From positions 672,827-736,826 of the forward strand of contig AZLU01000002.1 of assembly GCA_002224055.1 (NCBI GenBank): a stretch of 64,000 nt of DNA, in the 5' to 3' direction. How positions within the stretch are numbered: position 1 is the stretch's first letter; each line of letters opens with the position of its first letter. Below the pieces are notes generated by a model that saw only the letters and a list, made by a program, of their open reading frames with translations, did no database searches and was not told the origin of the DNA. The position numbers were made by a program, and so were the translations under genes. This document shows positions 47,055 to 60,600 of the stretch, one piece after another. Origin of the DNA: Pezizomycotina sp. ARF18 (taxonomy: Eukaryota; Ascomycota).

Positions 47055-50026
47055 ATGTCAACGTACGTATTCAAATCTCTGCTTCAAGTTGCTTCTACAT
47101 TCCCACGCTAACGATGACAGACCTCTCTCCATCCCTTTCCGGCGCTCTGCGCCCTCTCGCCGCCCTTATCCAACGCGATAAAGTCCTACATCTCCTCCAA
47201 ATACGACCAGCACCCGGACATGTTCACCTCCGACCTCGAAACGATCGACCGCATGCGCTCCGACGCCATCAACGTTAAGGAAGCCCACGTCAGCGGCCTG
47301 AGCCGGCTCGGAGCGTACGCAGCGGTGCTTTGGGCAGCTAGCGGGAAGTTCCCCGTCGACGTATGTACCATCTCCTCAAATTAAGGAGCTCTGGTTAGGC
47401 TAGCTAACCCTGCGTTCTCGTTCCCATATCACAGATTGGGTGCGACTTCACGTGGTATCCCGCGCTAGGTTACAATACGCAGCGACCGAGTACGTTTCCT
47501 TGCCCCTTCTACGTTACACTCACCGAATTAAACACGCGGCTGGCTAAATGAGGCATTCCTCCACCACGCAGGTACCCAAAACAACCTGCAATTCGAGCGC
47601 GCAAACGTCCTCTTCAACCTCGCCGCGCTGTACTCCCTCCTCGCGACGTCCGCGCCATCAGGAACGGAAGGCCTGAAGCTCGCGTGCAGCTACTTCTGTT
47701 CTGCGGCCGGCGTGCTGAAGTACATCCGCGAGGAAGTGCTGTCGAAGATGCGTGCCTTACCGCCGGAGGATATGGACGTGATGACTCTGCAGGCCGTTGA
47801 GTCGCTGATGCTTGCGCAGGCGCAGGAGTGCTTCTGGCAGAAGGCCGTGATCGACGGGATGAAAGACAGCTTGATAGCGAGGTTGGCGGCGCAGGTTAGC
47901 GATTTTACGCGCAGGCGGGGGATTTTGGGATAAAGAGCGATGCTGTTTCTTCGGTATGGAATAAAATCACGCTCACGAAAATATTTTCGCATGGAAGACG
48001 TAGGGATCAGAAACTGATCGGAAATATGTAGGACTGGTTGCACCACATGACGGCGAAACATCATCACTTTGCTGGGGCGGCCCAGTACAGAGCTGCCTGC
48101 GACTGCTTGAACCAATCAAAGTACGGCGAAGAAGTCGCTCGATTACAAGACTCCCTCATTTGTGTTAATGAAGGCCTCAAGGAATCGAGATACATCACGA
48201 AACTGGTTATATCCGATTTAGAAGGGCTCAAAACGAAAGTCTCGGAAAGCCTTAAAAGAGCAGAACGGGATAACGATATTATATATTTACGTAAGTAATC
48301 TCTCTAACCCTTCCTAAGCACCATTGCATCGCTAACTACTATATTTCGTAGAAATCGTACCGCCGAATCTCAACTAAAGCTTCTAACGCGAGCAGCTATG
48401 GTCTCCTCAAAGATTCCGAAGGAGATATCCGAAGCCTCAACAATGCTAACGGAAGGAGGCGAGTACGGCCCGCCTCTCTTCCAAAAGCTCGTACCATTCG
48501 CCGTCCACGTCGCCGCGAGCATATACGCCGAACGCCGCGATAGGGCAGTTAACAACACCATCAACGAGCTAGAGGAGCTTACCACATCCCTACGCGGCGT
48601 CCTCAACTCTCTCAACCTACCCGGATCACTACAAGCACTCGAACGACCATTAGGTATCCCGCAAGCGCTCATGGGACACATCGAGGAGGTACGCCGCGGC
48701 GGAGGTTTAGAGTCGCTACTAAGGGCATTTGATGACGTCGCGAAAGTGAAGAGTAATGATGCGGCGATGTACGCGGAGGCTCTGGAGCTATTGAAGGCGG
48801 AGGAGGAGGAAGACGTACGGTCGCGCATGAGGCACGGGACTGATAGGTGGCGGAGGCAGGGTTCGAAGGAAGCAGCTGGAAAATTGATGGACCAGGCGGA
48901 CGAGTACGGCAAGATACTGAAGAGCGCGGATAGTTCGGACAAGCTGATTCGGGATAAGATAAAGTCCTGCGAGAGGACGCTGAGGCTTATGCAAGGGCCG
49001 GAGGTACAAACCAACATATCATTCACATTGAACTTGTCATTTAAATGGTATGTTAGATACTGACAGCTTTGATTTGTTAGGATGCTCTCCACGACTTCGT
49101 CCCGAACTCCCAAACACCAAAACTAACCCCCAAAACCGACCGCGAAGCTCAAAAACTCCGAGGCTTCCTCAACGACGTATCCCGCCTCGAATCGCGGCGC
49201 CGAAGAACCGCAGAGCAACTCCGCGACAAAGCTAAAGCCGACGACGTCACGCGCGCCATCCTCGCCGAAACGACCCGGTTGGAGCTCGAACAACCCCTCC
49301 GCCCCGTCGAAGCAGCCGACTTCGAAGACCTCTTCTCCAAGCGGTTAGCGCAGTACGAAGACGAGTCGAACATGGTATCCCGCGAAACAACAGAACAAGA
49401 CGAACTCGTTGAAAAAATAAAGGAGACGAACGCTAGCTTCATCGCTAGCCGGAAGGTGGATAATAGTCTGAAGGAGAGGGAGCAGGCGTTGCAGACGCTG
49501 GAGAATACGTACAGCAAGTACAGGGAGGTTATAGGGAACCTCGAGAGCGGGAGGAAGTTTTATAACGATCTTGCGAAGCTGCTTACGAGGTTTAGGGACG
49601 AGGTTAAGGCTTCGTTTACGGGAGGAGGATAGAGGCGGAGCAGATTGAAGTGTACGGAAGAACTAAACACTATCCCTTTCACAACCCCTCCTATTCTTTA
49701 TCTACTGCCATTGCTAGAAATGTTGTTTAACTTCTTCTCAAAAAATTCAGTGATATAACATCCGCCATGTCCAGCATGCGCCTGTCCATGCAAGAACCGC
49801 CGCCGAACCTCACGCCGCAGCAACCTCCTCAGCAACCTCCTCCTCAGCAGCAGCCTCCGCCGAATATACCCGCTAACCTCCCGCCCCCGTTGCAACCTAG
49901 GCCCATCGGTTCGACGCCGCTGCCTGCTCCGCTGCCTCAGAGAACGCTGAATATGCGACGGTGCCGAAGGCTGGCGTTTGGACACCGGAGGCGGGAATCA
50001 GGTTCGGTCCGCCGGGAGGGAAGTAA
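47055..50026 (+). CDS. palA: pH-response regulator PalA/Rim20 (BRO1-domain protein)
   Basis: ATG at 47055, then intron 47063-47120. LSIPFRRSAP and KSYISSKYDQHPDMFTSDLE start the BRO1 domain. It continues through KFPVD-IGCDFTWYPALGYNTQRP (intron 47361-47434), NNLQFERANVLFNLAALYSL (intron 47490-47581), QAQECFWQKAVIDGMKDSLI, DWLHHMTAKHHHFAGAAQYR (intron 47954-48031) and ARLQDSLICVNEGLKESRYI (intron 48291-48351). The V domain carries EYGPPLFQKLVPFAVHVAAS, LNLPGSLQALERPLGIP and, after intron 49004-49080, DALHDFVPNS to EREQALQTLENTYSKYREVI. The Pro/Gln-rich tail ends ATVPKAGVWTPEAGIRFGPP...K* at 50026. PalA binds Vps32/Snf7 through BRO1 and PacC YPxL motifs through the V domain, for PacC processing at ambient alkaline pH. 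Several one-base frame changes (about 47170, 47915, 49630, 49950). Confidence 0.9.
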
Positions 50027-50890
50027 AACAGATGAAGGGAGGCAAAAAGGATGTTTGATAGTGGATGATAAATAATCTGCATACACGTGTCACGCATAAA
50101 GCAGCAAATGCAAATCACCCAAAAAAGAGAACAACTTTGCTATTGAAGGATAACCCGCCGCTGTTTTTGTTCTTTTGTTGGGATTTATTTTAAATTGCAT
50201 TGCTGAAAATGAAGTGATGCCATTTATATCGTTGGGTAGAAGTGAGCTGTCATACTTTGGTGGAATAGCTGTAGATATTCACAGAGGGTAGAAGAGAGAT
50301 TGGGCACGAGATAAATTCACAAAGGCTAGAAAAAAGAAAGGCAATTTTCCTTTGTATTTTTCTGTATACCGGTCTAATCGAGAAATAAGAAAAAAGTATA
50401 TATAAACATAATGTAGAATGTTGAGGGGAAATGAAAATAACAAGGAAAGAAAGAACGTGATTCCTCCAAATGATATCTCTTCGTCAAGAACAGAACCAAC
50501 AAAGCCTGAGAAATAAACGGAAGTAAAAACAACAAACATCACATAAGAATACTTTGCACCAGAAAAACGCAATCGACCCCAAAGAAGCAGGTGAGAAAAA
50601 CAATTGATGAGAACAAAAAATTGTGAAGAAACACGAGGTAGTGAGACGTAATGACATATAAACACATAGATATATAGACAGTGAATAGGAAGAAAACATT
50701 GTATGGCAAGTGCAAGGGGATATGAAGAGGCCAAGGAAAAGTGTGGTTAAGAATAGGAAGCATACACCAACAAGTTGGTATACCTAATAAGAAGAGAAGA
50801 TGGAAAAATTCCAGCATGGAAATCCCCTCGCAAGAAAAAAGAAAATAGGTATACATAATTAAACAGTTAAAAACTTTTTCGTCATGTTGC
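50027..50890. other. Intergenic region between convergent genes
   Basis: No supported gene. Phe/Leu/Ser-rich frames on the minus strand here (50279-50856) reflect A-rich plus-strand sequence, lack domains and lie in the 3' region of both neighbours. Confidence 0.5.
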
Positions 50891-52071
50891 TCATGTCTCC
50901 CTTATACCGAGCGCCCTCAGCTTGTCGCAAGCAGGCAGCTTCATCCGCCTCGCTTCTTTCGCTTTAGCCTGGTCGACGAACAGCCAGCCCTGGCTCTCCT
51001 GCCAGAGCCTCTCCTGCGTCGTACTGTGAATTACACTCGGCCTGCAGCATGCGGACGTACTTGTGCTCCGCCTTCCTGTCCAGCTTGTCTAGCTTCGCTT
51101 TGTCCAGCCCTTCCACCTCCGCCGGGTTTATAAAGTACGTAAACTTGTACTCCGGCGTGACGCGCGTTTCGGTGTACGGCGGCACGTTCCTGAACGAGAC
51201 GGAGGGTCCCTTGCTGTACTCGGTGTCAGAAGAGCCGCCGATGGCGGAGAAGATGGACGAGAGGATGGGGAAGACGACGAGGATTATTAGGGGAGGAGCT
51301 GCGTGATTATCTGCGTGGTCGTGCGCGCTTCTTGCTGCGGTTCGGGCTCGTTCGGGCCCCGCGGGCGCCGCCGCTGCGGGCGTCCACCGCCGAAGTGGTG
51401 GATTCTGATCGCGGGACCGCCGCCGAGGTCGAAAAATGTGCCTCTCCTGAGATTGTTTGTCAGATATTGAAGTAAAATGGTGAAAAGACGGTGCACAGTT
51501 ACTCACCTCCATAGGTCCGCCGAACACGTTTCCACCGAAGAACATGTTGAATAGGTCTCCGGTGATATCTCATCCTCGAACCTGCCTGCCCTCGGTTGTC
51601 CGCCGCCGAACCCGGGGAATCCGCCGGCTCCTGCTCCGGGAAGCTTCTGCTATCTGGATCTCCACCGAACTTATCGAAATGCGATCTCTTCTGTGGGTCC
51701 GACAGCACCTGGAAAGCTCTCGAGACCACTGGAAATCGTTTAGCAATCACCTAACCTAAATACACACGATAGGGAGGAAGATCCTGAGTATACTTTTAAA
51801 TGCTTCGTCTGCACCCGGGCGCCGTTCTTGTCCGGGTGCATCAGCAGCGCCAGCTTCCTGTACGCCTTCTTCACTTCCCCTTCCGTCGCTTCCACCTTGA
51901 TGTCGAGGATCTCGTAGTATGCGTGGTGCTTGCATTTTCGCACTCTGTCCACCGCTGCCTTCTGCGCCGGCGTGTACTCCGGTTCTGCTGCCCTTGGTTG
52001 TGTTCCCGGCTCTTTGGCGTCGATGTTGACGGGTTTGGCTGCACCCCCGATGCCTTTGCGGACGTCGACAT
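50891..52071 (-). CDS. ER-type DnaJ co-chaperone (Hlj1/DNAJB12-like)
   Basis: ATG at 52071 (MSTSAKASG). After a frame change in a G run it continues [40 protein letters not shown] and [19 protein letters not shown] with the HPD motif. Intron 51729-51793 (branch CTAAA) joins ADEAFK to [21 protein letters not shown] Gly/Phe-rich stretch follows ([18 protein letters not shown]), then a membrane segment ([20 protein letters not shown]) and a DUF1977-type domain ([34 protein letters not shown]). The end, after a frame change, is [20 protein letters not shown]...GIRET* at 50891. Such proteins sit in the ER membrane with the J domain in the cytosol and stimulate Hsp70 in ER-associated degradation. 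The gene is convergent with palA. Confidence 0.85.
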
Positions 52072-52477
52072 TGCTGCGACTGACCTTGATGACGGGAGGG
52101 AGAAGGGGGTTGAGGGTGTCGCTTGCTATAGAGCGATGATGAAGACGAGAAAGAAAGGTGGAATCGTAAATGTAAGCCCGTTTCTTGCGAGATTATTTTC
52201 TTTCCCCCTTCGCCGCCTTCAAAGTCCGAGATCTGGTTTTTTTCTTGTGGAGCCGCGGCTGTGAACGAATGAGCAATGACGACGGACACTCCAAGCACCT
52301 GTAGCCTCCTGCACGGCGTTCTTTTCGGTGGATTGTAAGCTTCGCGATGTCGTATTTGTGTATAATCTTCCCCTTATCCCCCTTTGTTGATGGTGTTGAA
52401 GATTTTTGTTGGAGGTGTACTTTGCGAGGAGGGAAATAAATTCCCCTGATGTTTTGACCAAAAATAGGAAATAAATT

Positions 52478-52515
<38 letters not shown>

Positions 52516-53008
52516 TTGTTTTCCTTTTGTCAAGTTTGCTTTGCTGCTAATTTTTCTTACAAAGACGTGCCACAGTACGCCACAACAGCTGGCAGAATCT
52601 TTAGAAGTATCTCTTCGTATTAAAATAAGCAGAGAGATACTTCTAAAGATTCTCTTGGTAGATCCTCATGCTAATTCGCTAACCTGGACCACAAAAGGAA
52701 GCTCCCTACTAATAAAAAAGATTTGCACGTGATTTCCCGCCAAAATAAACAAAAACGGAATAATGTGTGTGCGACTCGCCTCGTCTCCCGCTGAAGAAGG
52801 AGAGAGCTCTTAAGCACCTTTTCATTCCATCTCTTCTCTCTGTCACCATCTCCACGACGACAATACTAGTATCCTCTTGCTTGTTTACTATACTAGTTAA
52901 ATGCTTATATATCCCTCAAAGCTATCTCAGCTATTCTAATCAAACATTCATCCTTCATTTCTCGTTCGTACGGAAAGCTCCAAAAGGAATGCTGATACCA
53001 CAGCAACG
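52072..53008. other. Intergenic region with T33 tract and perfect hairpin
   Basis: It lies between the divergent Hlj1-like and unknown genes. It contains a run of 33 T (52480-52512) and the perfect inverted repeat at 52594-52653. Short frames here carry no domain. Confidence 0.5.
52594..52653. repeat. Perfect 21-bp inverted repeat with 18-nt loop
   Basis: AGAATCTTTAGAAGTATCTC plus T at 52594-52614 is the exact reverse complement of 52633-52653. The stem has no mismatch and stops sharply at both ends. It could be a hairpin RNA precursor, a small palindromic element or a protein site. Confidence 0.85.
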
Positions 53009-54816
53009 ATGACCAGGCGGCACAGAGTGGAGCTCCAGATCCCTGCCGTACAGCGCCGGGACAAGGCGAACAAGCTGCAGCTATCCTTCCTCGCGGCAGT
53101 ACACGTCGAGCTACCGCACAGGGGCTTGCTGACGCCGGACGAGCTCTGGAAACAACTGATTGTCGTCGTAGACCCTTCTTTCTACGTTAGTCGTCCCTCG
53201 AATTTCTTCAGTTTCCTAGTGTCAAAATTATATTTAGTGTAATTCTGCAATGTTAAGGATGATCTGTGGCTGAAATTTTTAGCTCCGCTAGTTATCGATA
53301 AAACTGCAATGGAAAGGCGAACCGTTCGCGGACGCGTTCGGCGGTATCAGCGAAGCGCTCGGTAAAAAGCTCGTGAATGCTGGGGTACGGGCGCCTATCC
53401 ATCAATCGATTCCTTGATTATACATACCCACCTCAACAGGCATCGAAGTCGTAAGCGCTAATAGAAACCCTACTTGACAGTTCTGGGAGCAGCTCTCATT
53501 TAAACCCAGCCTATCAATCTCATCTGCCGCCGAGATCGTCATCCGTCCGAAGCACACCGTACCCTCCCATCCCTCCACCGAATACCCCAACTTCACACCT
53601 CAAGCATGTCTCCCTCACCTACTCATGGAGACCGTACGAGAGGACAGAAAAGGGAAATCCTGGCGTTGAGGAGCTGCTACCATTCACGGATTTGGCGCTG
53701 AGGTCGCTGTTCCTTGGTGCCTTGGGAAAGAACGGTGCTGCGGTGGAATATTTCTGCCTGGATACGCCGCGGTAGGTCCTTTATCACTCGGATTGTGGCG
53801 GGAGACAATTCGTTGAAGAAGCACTGACAATGCAGTAGGATATATCCGAGAGGAAAAGCATTGGGATCGGGTATCTTCATCGGTGCTCTCGGTTGTCAGC
53901 AAGTGTACTTCAAAGAACGGTGAAGGAGGATTGCAAAGTCAACTCGACGAACTGGTATGTCCAAAAAACCTGAGATCGAATGTCAGGAAGAAAAAGGCCA
54001 TTGCTGATATTCTTCCATTGCTTCACCTCCAGCGAAATCGGAGCACTCATCCCGATATCGCAGCGCACTTGAAGTCGGGCATCCACCGGATGACCTCGTC
54101 GTTCCTGATATCCAAGCCGCGCAAGGGACTACCGAGTTTCGCGAACTGCGAAGGTCTCGACCTTTCCGACGCTGGCTTTCGGGACCTCATCGCGGAAGAC
54201 GAAGTCGAAGCCGAAGCGGCTGAAGCCTTCCGGGATCTTCTCGCGGAATACGACGACGGCGAGGACGACAATTGGTTACTCGACGACGCGGAACATTCGC
54301 AGACGTCGCTCGATCGCGAGATGCTGAAGGAGGAGGATGAGGATGTACTCGAGGAAGACGACGGACCTCCGATGCTCGAGAGTCTATTTTCTAGCGAGCG
54401 GGAACAAGAGGCTCGGTTAGAGCGCGAATCGTTAAACGAGGGCGAAGGGCGATTAATGCTGGACGACGAAACAAATATCCAACATCTCGCGTCGGAAATT
54501 GTCGATCACGGAAATGGAGATTTTTGTTTCAGCCACGATGCGGAGATGACGGCGACAGCGCTAGCGTGCACTCTATGTTGGAATGATCCTAGTACTCCGC
54601 CCCACGGCGAAGAACGAATTCAATGCTGGACGACTCGGTACGCAGTCGGTGTTCAGCGATGTGCCTTTGCCAACATCGCCACTTCTGTTTCAGAGTCTGG
54701 GGGTTTTCCCGGGAGGGCAGACTGATGAGAAGGCAGATTCATTACTTCTGCGAACGCATGTTGGCGAAGACCTGTTGGAAGAGGATATCGATATGCAAGA
54801 TATGATCGAATTTTGA
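53009..54816 (+). CDS. Unrecognised protein with acidic C-terminal region
   Basis: ATG at 53009 (MTRRHRVELQIPAVQRRDKA) reads LSFLAAVHVELPHRGLLTPD, ELWKQLIVVVDPSFY, then intron 53186-53282. It continues LQWKGEPFADAFGGISEALG, FWEQLSFKPSLSIS, HVSLTYSWRPYERTEKGNPG, VEELLPFTDLALRSLFLGAL and GKNGAAVEYFCLDTPR. The second half is rich in Asp/Glu (DAGFRDLIAEDEVEAEAAEA, EEDEDVLEEDDGPPMLESLF) and ends EDLLEEDIDMQDMIEF* at 54816. I do not recognise a family. The exon structure, coding-like composition and shared junctions support a real gene. Frame changes or further introns occur near 53395, 53640, 53775, 53840 and 54580. A nuclear or scaffold role would suit the acidic tail, but that is a guess. Confidence 0.5.
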
Positions 54817-56850
54817 AGATATACATTATCTTCCTTCATTCTTCTTTTCCTTTTACTTTTTCCTTTTTTCTTCCTTTTTTTTCTTTTTTCGGATACCCAC
54901 TGCATAGAGGAAAGGTGAATACCGGTTTCACGATTGTCATTTCATGTTAGACGATCTTACGCATAAACAATATATACTATGAATTTCTCTTCAATACTTA
55001 TCCTATCTTTCAAATGCTTTATTGATTATCATCCATTGCCTTTTCTTCATACTCTTTAGAGTATCTCCAATTACTCCATCCTCGCATACTTCAGTATATA
55101 GTTCATTTTTATTTGAAACCCTTTTCAACTTACCTTCATATACAGCTGTTTCTATTTTCTTTTATATTTGAGCATAAAAGATATCTGCGAGAGTTTGCTT
55201 TGTTTCTATATTATAATACCACTGCGTGCTTTAGCTACTTTATTCAATTAAATAGCTATATACCACAAATCACAAATCCACGATCTCAAAAAAAAAGTAC
55301 CGGTACTTGCGTTACAATATAATACGCGATCCCTAGTTCAAAATGAAAAACTTCTCCCCTGTGCATATATTTGCCTAGCCGACACGCAATTGCAAAGTCG
55401 ACGTGTGACCAACTAAACCATTCAGAAGAAATAAGAAATGTGTTGTTTCGACCCATCGGTCTTGAAGTGGAGTCTTCACACCACAATCTTGAATAATAGT
55501 AGAGTGGCGAAGTTTAAGAAAAGCAAAAGGGCATTTTATTGGTAAGCATACCCGACATGTTGACACGTCCCTGCGGAGCGATCGAGATTTTTCCTTCAAA
55601 GTAGAAAAGCTGAAGTGAAACGGAAGGCTGCATCTGCAGACTAGACATTAAAAAAAAAACTCAATCTCACTCGCATAAATTTTCGTGGAATAAAACAGTG
55701 AGACCACATAAACATCCATGGCTCATCTCCACGAATCTAGCTGCAACGGAAAAACTATCCACGTCGGCACTCGCGCAATTGTCATCCTATGGTTCTTCAA
55801 TGTTTCTTTTAAACAGTTGAGCTAGTTATCGATATCAACGTGTTCAAATGTATACTAGGATCTAGGGTTCCCTTGTTTCTTGCGTGATACAAACTTTTCT
55901 CCGTGCCGTGGTATCCATATCCATGTTTCTTGCTTCGGGCCGAGTATAGATCGGTAGCTTTTTATTTCTATTTGGAGAAATACCTAGTCCAAGATGCCCT
56001 CGTCTCGGTCAGACTCTATTGAGGAAATCTCGATGCCTAGAAATCTGATGTATCTTCTTCAAGACAAGCCCGAGTTGCATCCTTGATCTCAGCGCTTCGG
56101 CAGTGAAGATTATTCGTGGCACGTGTTGCATATAATCCAGCATCAGTGGCTGAATTAGCATCTGACGGGCGACTGTACTGTACGTTTGCCTGATATGCAC
56201 CCCGCATTCCGACCAAAAAAAAAAGGCTGCAGAGTTTTTTTTTTAATGAAATTAAACAACGCCCCGATTGAAATGTTCACGATTATAGGTGGCTTATTAC
56301 GAAACATGTTTACGAAATTGAGATAAGAATATACATGAGATATAACGGGATCCTTGAAGAAAATAGCAAAGCATAAGGAAGAAACATTGACAACGCGCTT
56401 TTTTCATTTGGATACTATACAATTGTAGGAAATGCACAAAGGCACCTCTCAATACAAAAGCGAATTTCGACGTTAGCTCCGCAATCGATATATCTATATG
56501 TATCATACATCTTTAGCTTACGAGAGAAAAGAAACTTAGAAGCTATTAATCGTCTGATCGCGCGATAGGCAAGGCGCAGGTTTTCCTTCATGAGAGGTCT
56601 GAATTAGCATACACTACTAACTTAACGTTATAACATGGGTTTAGTTGGAGCCGTTCTTTCTCTCCGTGAATACCCTTGCCAAACCACCTTCTCTTATAGC
56701 ATGACTCGAAATAGGTATAAGATTTTTAAACATCCGCTCAGCGCTACCGGGATCCTGGGAATATGAAAAACAAAAAAAGATGACTTGTCCATTTCGACTC
56801 AAGCGTGGGGGAACAAAAATCAGCATGTAGTCTGGAGACTTTTTTTTATT
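54817..56850. other. AT-rich gene-free stretch
   Basis: No supported gene. It contains CT-rich and A/T-rich tracts and ends at the assembly gap. Confidence 0.5.
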
Positions 56851-57620
56851 NNNNNNNNNNNNNNNNNNNNNNNNNNNNNNNNNNNNNNNNNNNNNNNNNN
56901 NNNNNNNNNNNNNNNNNNNNNNNNNNNNNNNNNNNNNNNNNNNNNNNNNNNNNNNNNNNNNNNNNNNNNNNNNNNNNNNNNNNNNNNNNNNNNNNNNNNN
57001 NNNNNNNNNNNNNNNNNNNNNNNNNNNNNNNNNNNNNNNNNNNNNNNNNNNNNNNNNNNNNNNNNNNNNNNNNNNNNNNNNNNNNNNNNNNNNNNNNNNN
57101 NNNNNNNNNNNNNNNNNNNNNNNNNNNNNNNNNNNNNNNNNNNNNNNNNNNNNNNNNNNNNNNNNNNNNNNNNNNNNNNNNNNNNNNNNNNNNNNNNNNN
57201 NNNNNNNNNNNNNNNNNNNNNNNNNNNNNNNNNNNNNNNNNNNNNNNNNNNNNNNNNNNNNNNNNNNNNNNNNNNNNNNNNNNNNNNNNNNNNNNNNNNN
57301 NNNNNNNNNNNNNNNNNNNNNNNNNNNNNNNNNNNNNNNNNNNNNNNNNNNNNNNNNNNNNNNNNNNNNNNNNNNNNNNNNNNNNNNNNNNNNNNNNNNN
57401 NNNNNNNNNNNNNNNNNNNNNNNNNNNNNNNNNNNNNNNNNNNNNNNNNNNNNNNNNNNNNNNNNNNNNNNNNNNNNNNNNNNNNNNNNNNNNNNNNNNN
57501 NNNNNNNNNNNNNNNNNNNNNNNNNNNNNNNNNNNNNNNNNNNNNNNNNNNNNNNNNNNNNNNNNNNNNNNNNNNNNNNNNNNNNNNNNNNNNNNNNNNN
57601 NNNNNNNNNNNNNNNNNNNN
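56851..57620. other. Assembly gap (770 N)
   Basis: An unbroken run of N. Any open frame crossing it is meaningless. Confidence 1.
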
Positions 57621-60600
57621 ATCGGCTGATAAGAATAGAAGCTGCAAGGAAAGCCTGAGTATGCGGGGATCATCAGCTTCAGCCTTATGAGGTTGTTTCG
57701 AGAATGTGCTCGGTTCAAATTGTAAAAAGAAAAATTTGGTTGCACTTGGTACAGTTACAGATTGAAATGTAGAGGGTTTGATTGAGATCTAAGATACAAG
57801 CGGTTTTATGATAATACAAATCTATACATGAGAATGCTTGAAGATCTTGAAATAAGAGACCGGGTATTCCCTGTGGTTTGAGATTTTCGCTTTTTCTTGG
57901 GTTTATGCATTGAGAAACCCAGAATGAACAGGTGATTTCAAGATCAGCTTTTTTTTTTAAGTCAAGAAGCATTTGCGCTATTTATTTATTTATTATTATT
58001 TATTTTTTTATAAAAAACTAGCAGGTTTAGTCCAGAAACCCTGGGTGTTTTGAAGCTGCAATTATTTCTCTTCAAACAACCCGTTTTTTTTTTTTTTCAT
58101 TAACACTAGCAAAATATACCAACAACAAGAACCGAAATGGTGCGCCCTTAACACCCTCGAAGAAAAAGCACACAAACGGTTAAAGATCAGTACTATTTTT
58201 AAATCCTTTATTTTATTGAAAGCTGGCACCATTCGTGATTACTAAGTATTTAACGAAATTCTAGTGCTGTAATACGCTCAATCTGATATCTACATTAGGA
58301 ACTTTCCCTGGACTCTAATACTCGGGTAGTAATGTATCAGAACCTGAAATCTATCTAATTCACGTCTATCAACATAGTAGTTTAAGGTACAAATTCAGAT
58401 ACGGCATTCCGTTAAAATAACGCAAACCTTTCGGTAACCGGTCGTAAAGATACTGTTACTCAAATGAGATTCTTACAGTAGAAGTGGTCCAAACAAAATT
58501 AACATTACATAACTCGTCTCTATGGGACCAGAGACCTGCGATATACATATGTTGATATGCTCATCGACTTCTCTATAGTTTTAAGATCGCCATGCCTCTA
58601 CGATACGACAACTTAGGATCGATGCCAAACACCCTATAGAGATCAGTGGTGTAGAAATCCTAGATTTTACGTCGAATAAGTACTTATGAGACTGAGATAG
58701 GCCCAGGCTGCGGGGACCTTGACGACGGAGCATGATACTCGCACGACTGACCAAAATTATACTATCTCGTATTGATCCTCGACTTTTTTGAATAAAATGT
58801 TTTCTCAAGAGCGGCTGCGCGCGTCGCCTAGTACGAATTGTATAAATGGAATGAGGAAGTCTGATAATTTAAGAACACATCGAGGTTACCGTCCGTCCTC
58901 CATTTCTATCAGCTCCAAGTTGAGGTTTCCATCCGTTCCGGGACGTAGAGTAGAGTCCACGCTCGCTTTCACAGCACATTTGCTCACACGGAGCGCCAAG
59001 CTACAAGAAAACACGGACGTTTACAAAGGATACTGCTTGGAACATTATGAGCCCCAGATATTTAAAGCCCACGAAGACGGTATCCATTCTACCGCAACAA
59101 TCATAACGCCAACCACGATTTTGATAAAGGTTTGAGATGATATAATTGTCTCAACAGCTTCTCAAGGATTCCTGAACTCGTAGACATTCCAGGGTGGCAA
59201 ACTCGTAAGATGTTTCGAGTAATTATCTGTTTGCATGTGATGTAGCATATTCCTTAGGAACCACCATGGATATGAAGTTTCCAAGCTCGAGGCCTAGTGC
59301 AGCCTCCCTAACGCCCTATATCTATTCGCAGCATTTTTGCCCATATGGCTATCCCTTAACATAGCATGAAGGGACCGTCAATGTACATGAAACAAGCTCG
59401 ATATTTTAGTGAAGCAGTAGTATAGCATAATACTGTTACTTGTTCTATCGCATCGATCCTGGCAAGTTTTTCTAGTCGCGCACTTCGTCAACTCCGTACG
59501 ATACAAAGCTATTCCAACAAGCAACAACCGGCCTATTTATGAAAATGGTTGTGCTTGAAATTGCACGACCGTGAAAGTGGAGATCTATTAACTCTGGCCT
59601 AATCCATTCTCAACATCCATATAGTTGCATACCTATACCAAGCAGCTCATATGATATCTAGGCTTCGAAAGCTTGGAGTTGGTATAGAAAGGGAGAAGGA
59701 GAATTTCATAGCTTAAATCCATTTAAGCCCTTTTAGAACCTTCCAACCCTTGTGATAGTTTCCATGAATCAAAATTTGTAAAATGACGAATAATGTCGCT
59801 ACGGAGTGATAGAACCTCCGTAACGATTACGGAAAAACTCATAGCTCAAGCTTGACGAATAAGTGGCATGGAAAAGGCGAAAGGATACAGCACAAGCCGG
59901 AGCTACCCATTTATAGTTGAGACATCCCGTATTATTTGCTCGTCGTAGGTATCGTCATCATTTTGCTGCTTGGGATAGACGCAGTATTATACACGTTGGA
60001 AGATGCAGACACATAATGAGAGAGACATTCATCAACAGAAGCCTCTTCAGATATTTCTAAAAGTAGTCGACTGCTGAGATGTCTATACGGCGGGAGTTTT
60101 GGTTTGTTAATAACGGCCTTCGTTCCAAAAAGAGCTCAGATAGAGTACGAAACCCAGGAAAAAGACATAACCCCAGTAACACGAACTCCTCTCATCCGAG
60201 TCGACGCTTCCGAAGAGAACACTACAGCTTGCACGACCCACATAGCCTTAACGAGAAACCGCCCCGCTCTCACCACCTCACACGAAGGAAACACCACTCG
60301 AAATAAAGCATCCACGGTGACTATTAGGCTCATAATATACCTTTTAATAACTTTACAATTACGATATTTGCAAAGAAAATGTTTCCAAAAGAGAAAACTT
60401 CTTCATCGCGTTATTTAACAGGAGCGAAAGATCGTGCGATAATAGCGCACCTCACGCTCGAGAAACAACAGCACGTTCAACAACATACAGCTCTTCCATG
60501 TCTTCGGCAGTGGGCTCGGGACAAGCCACGGCGTCGCAAAATACATTGAAGAGTGATGCAATAAAGAAACAACCTTATAATTCTATCGTATCCGTATTAT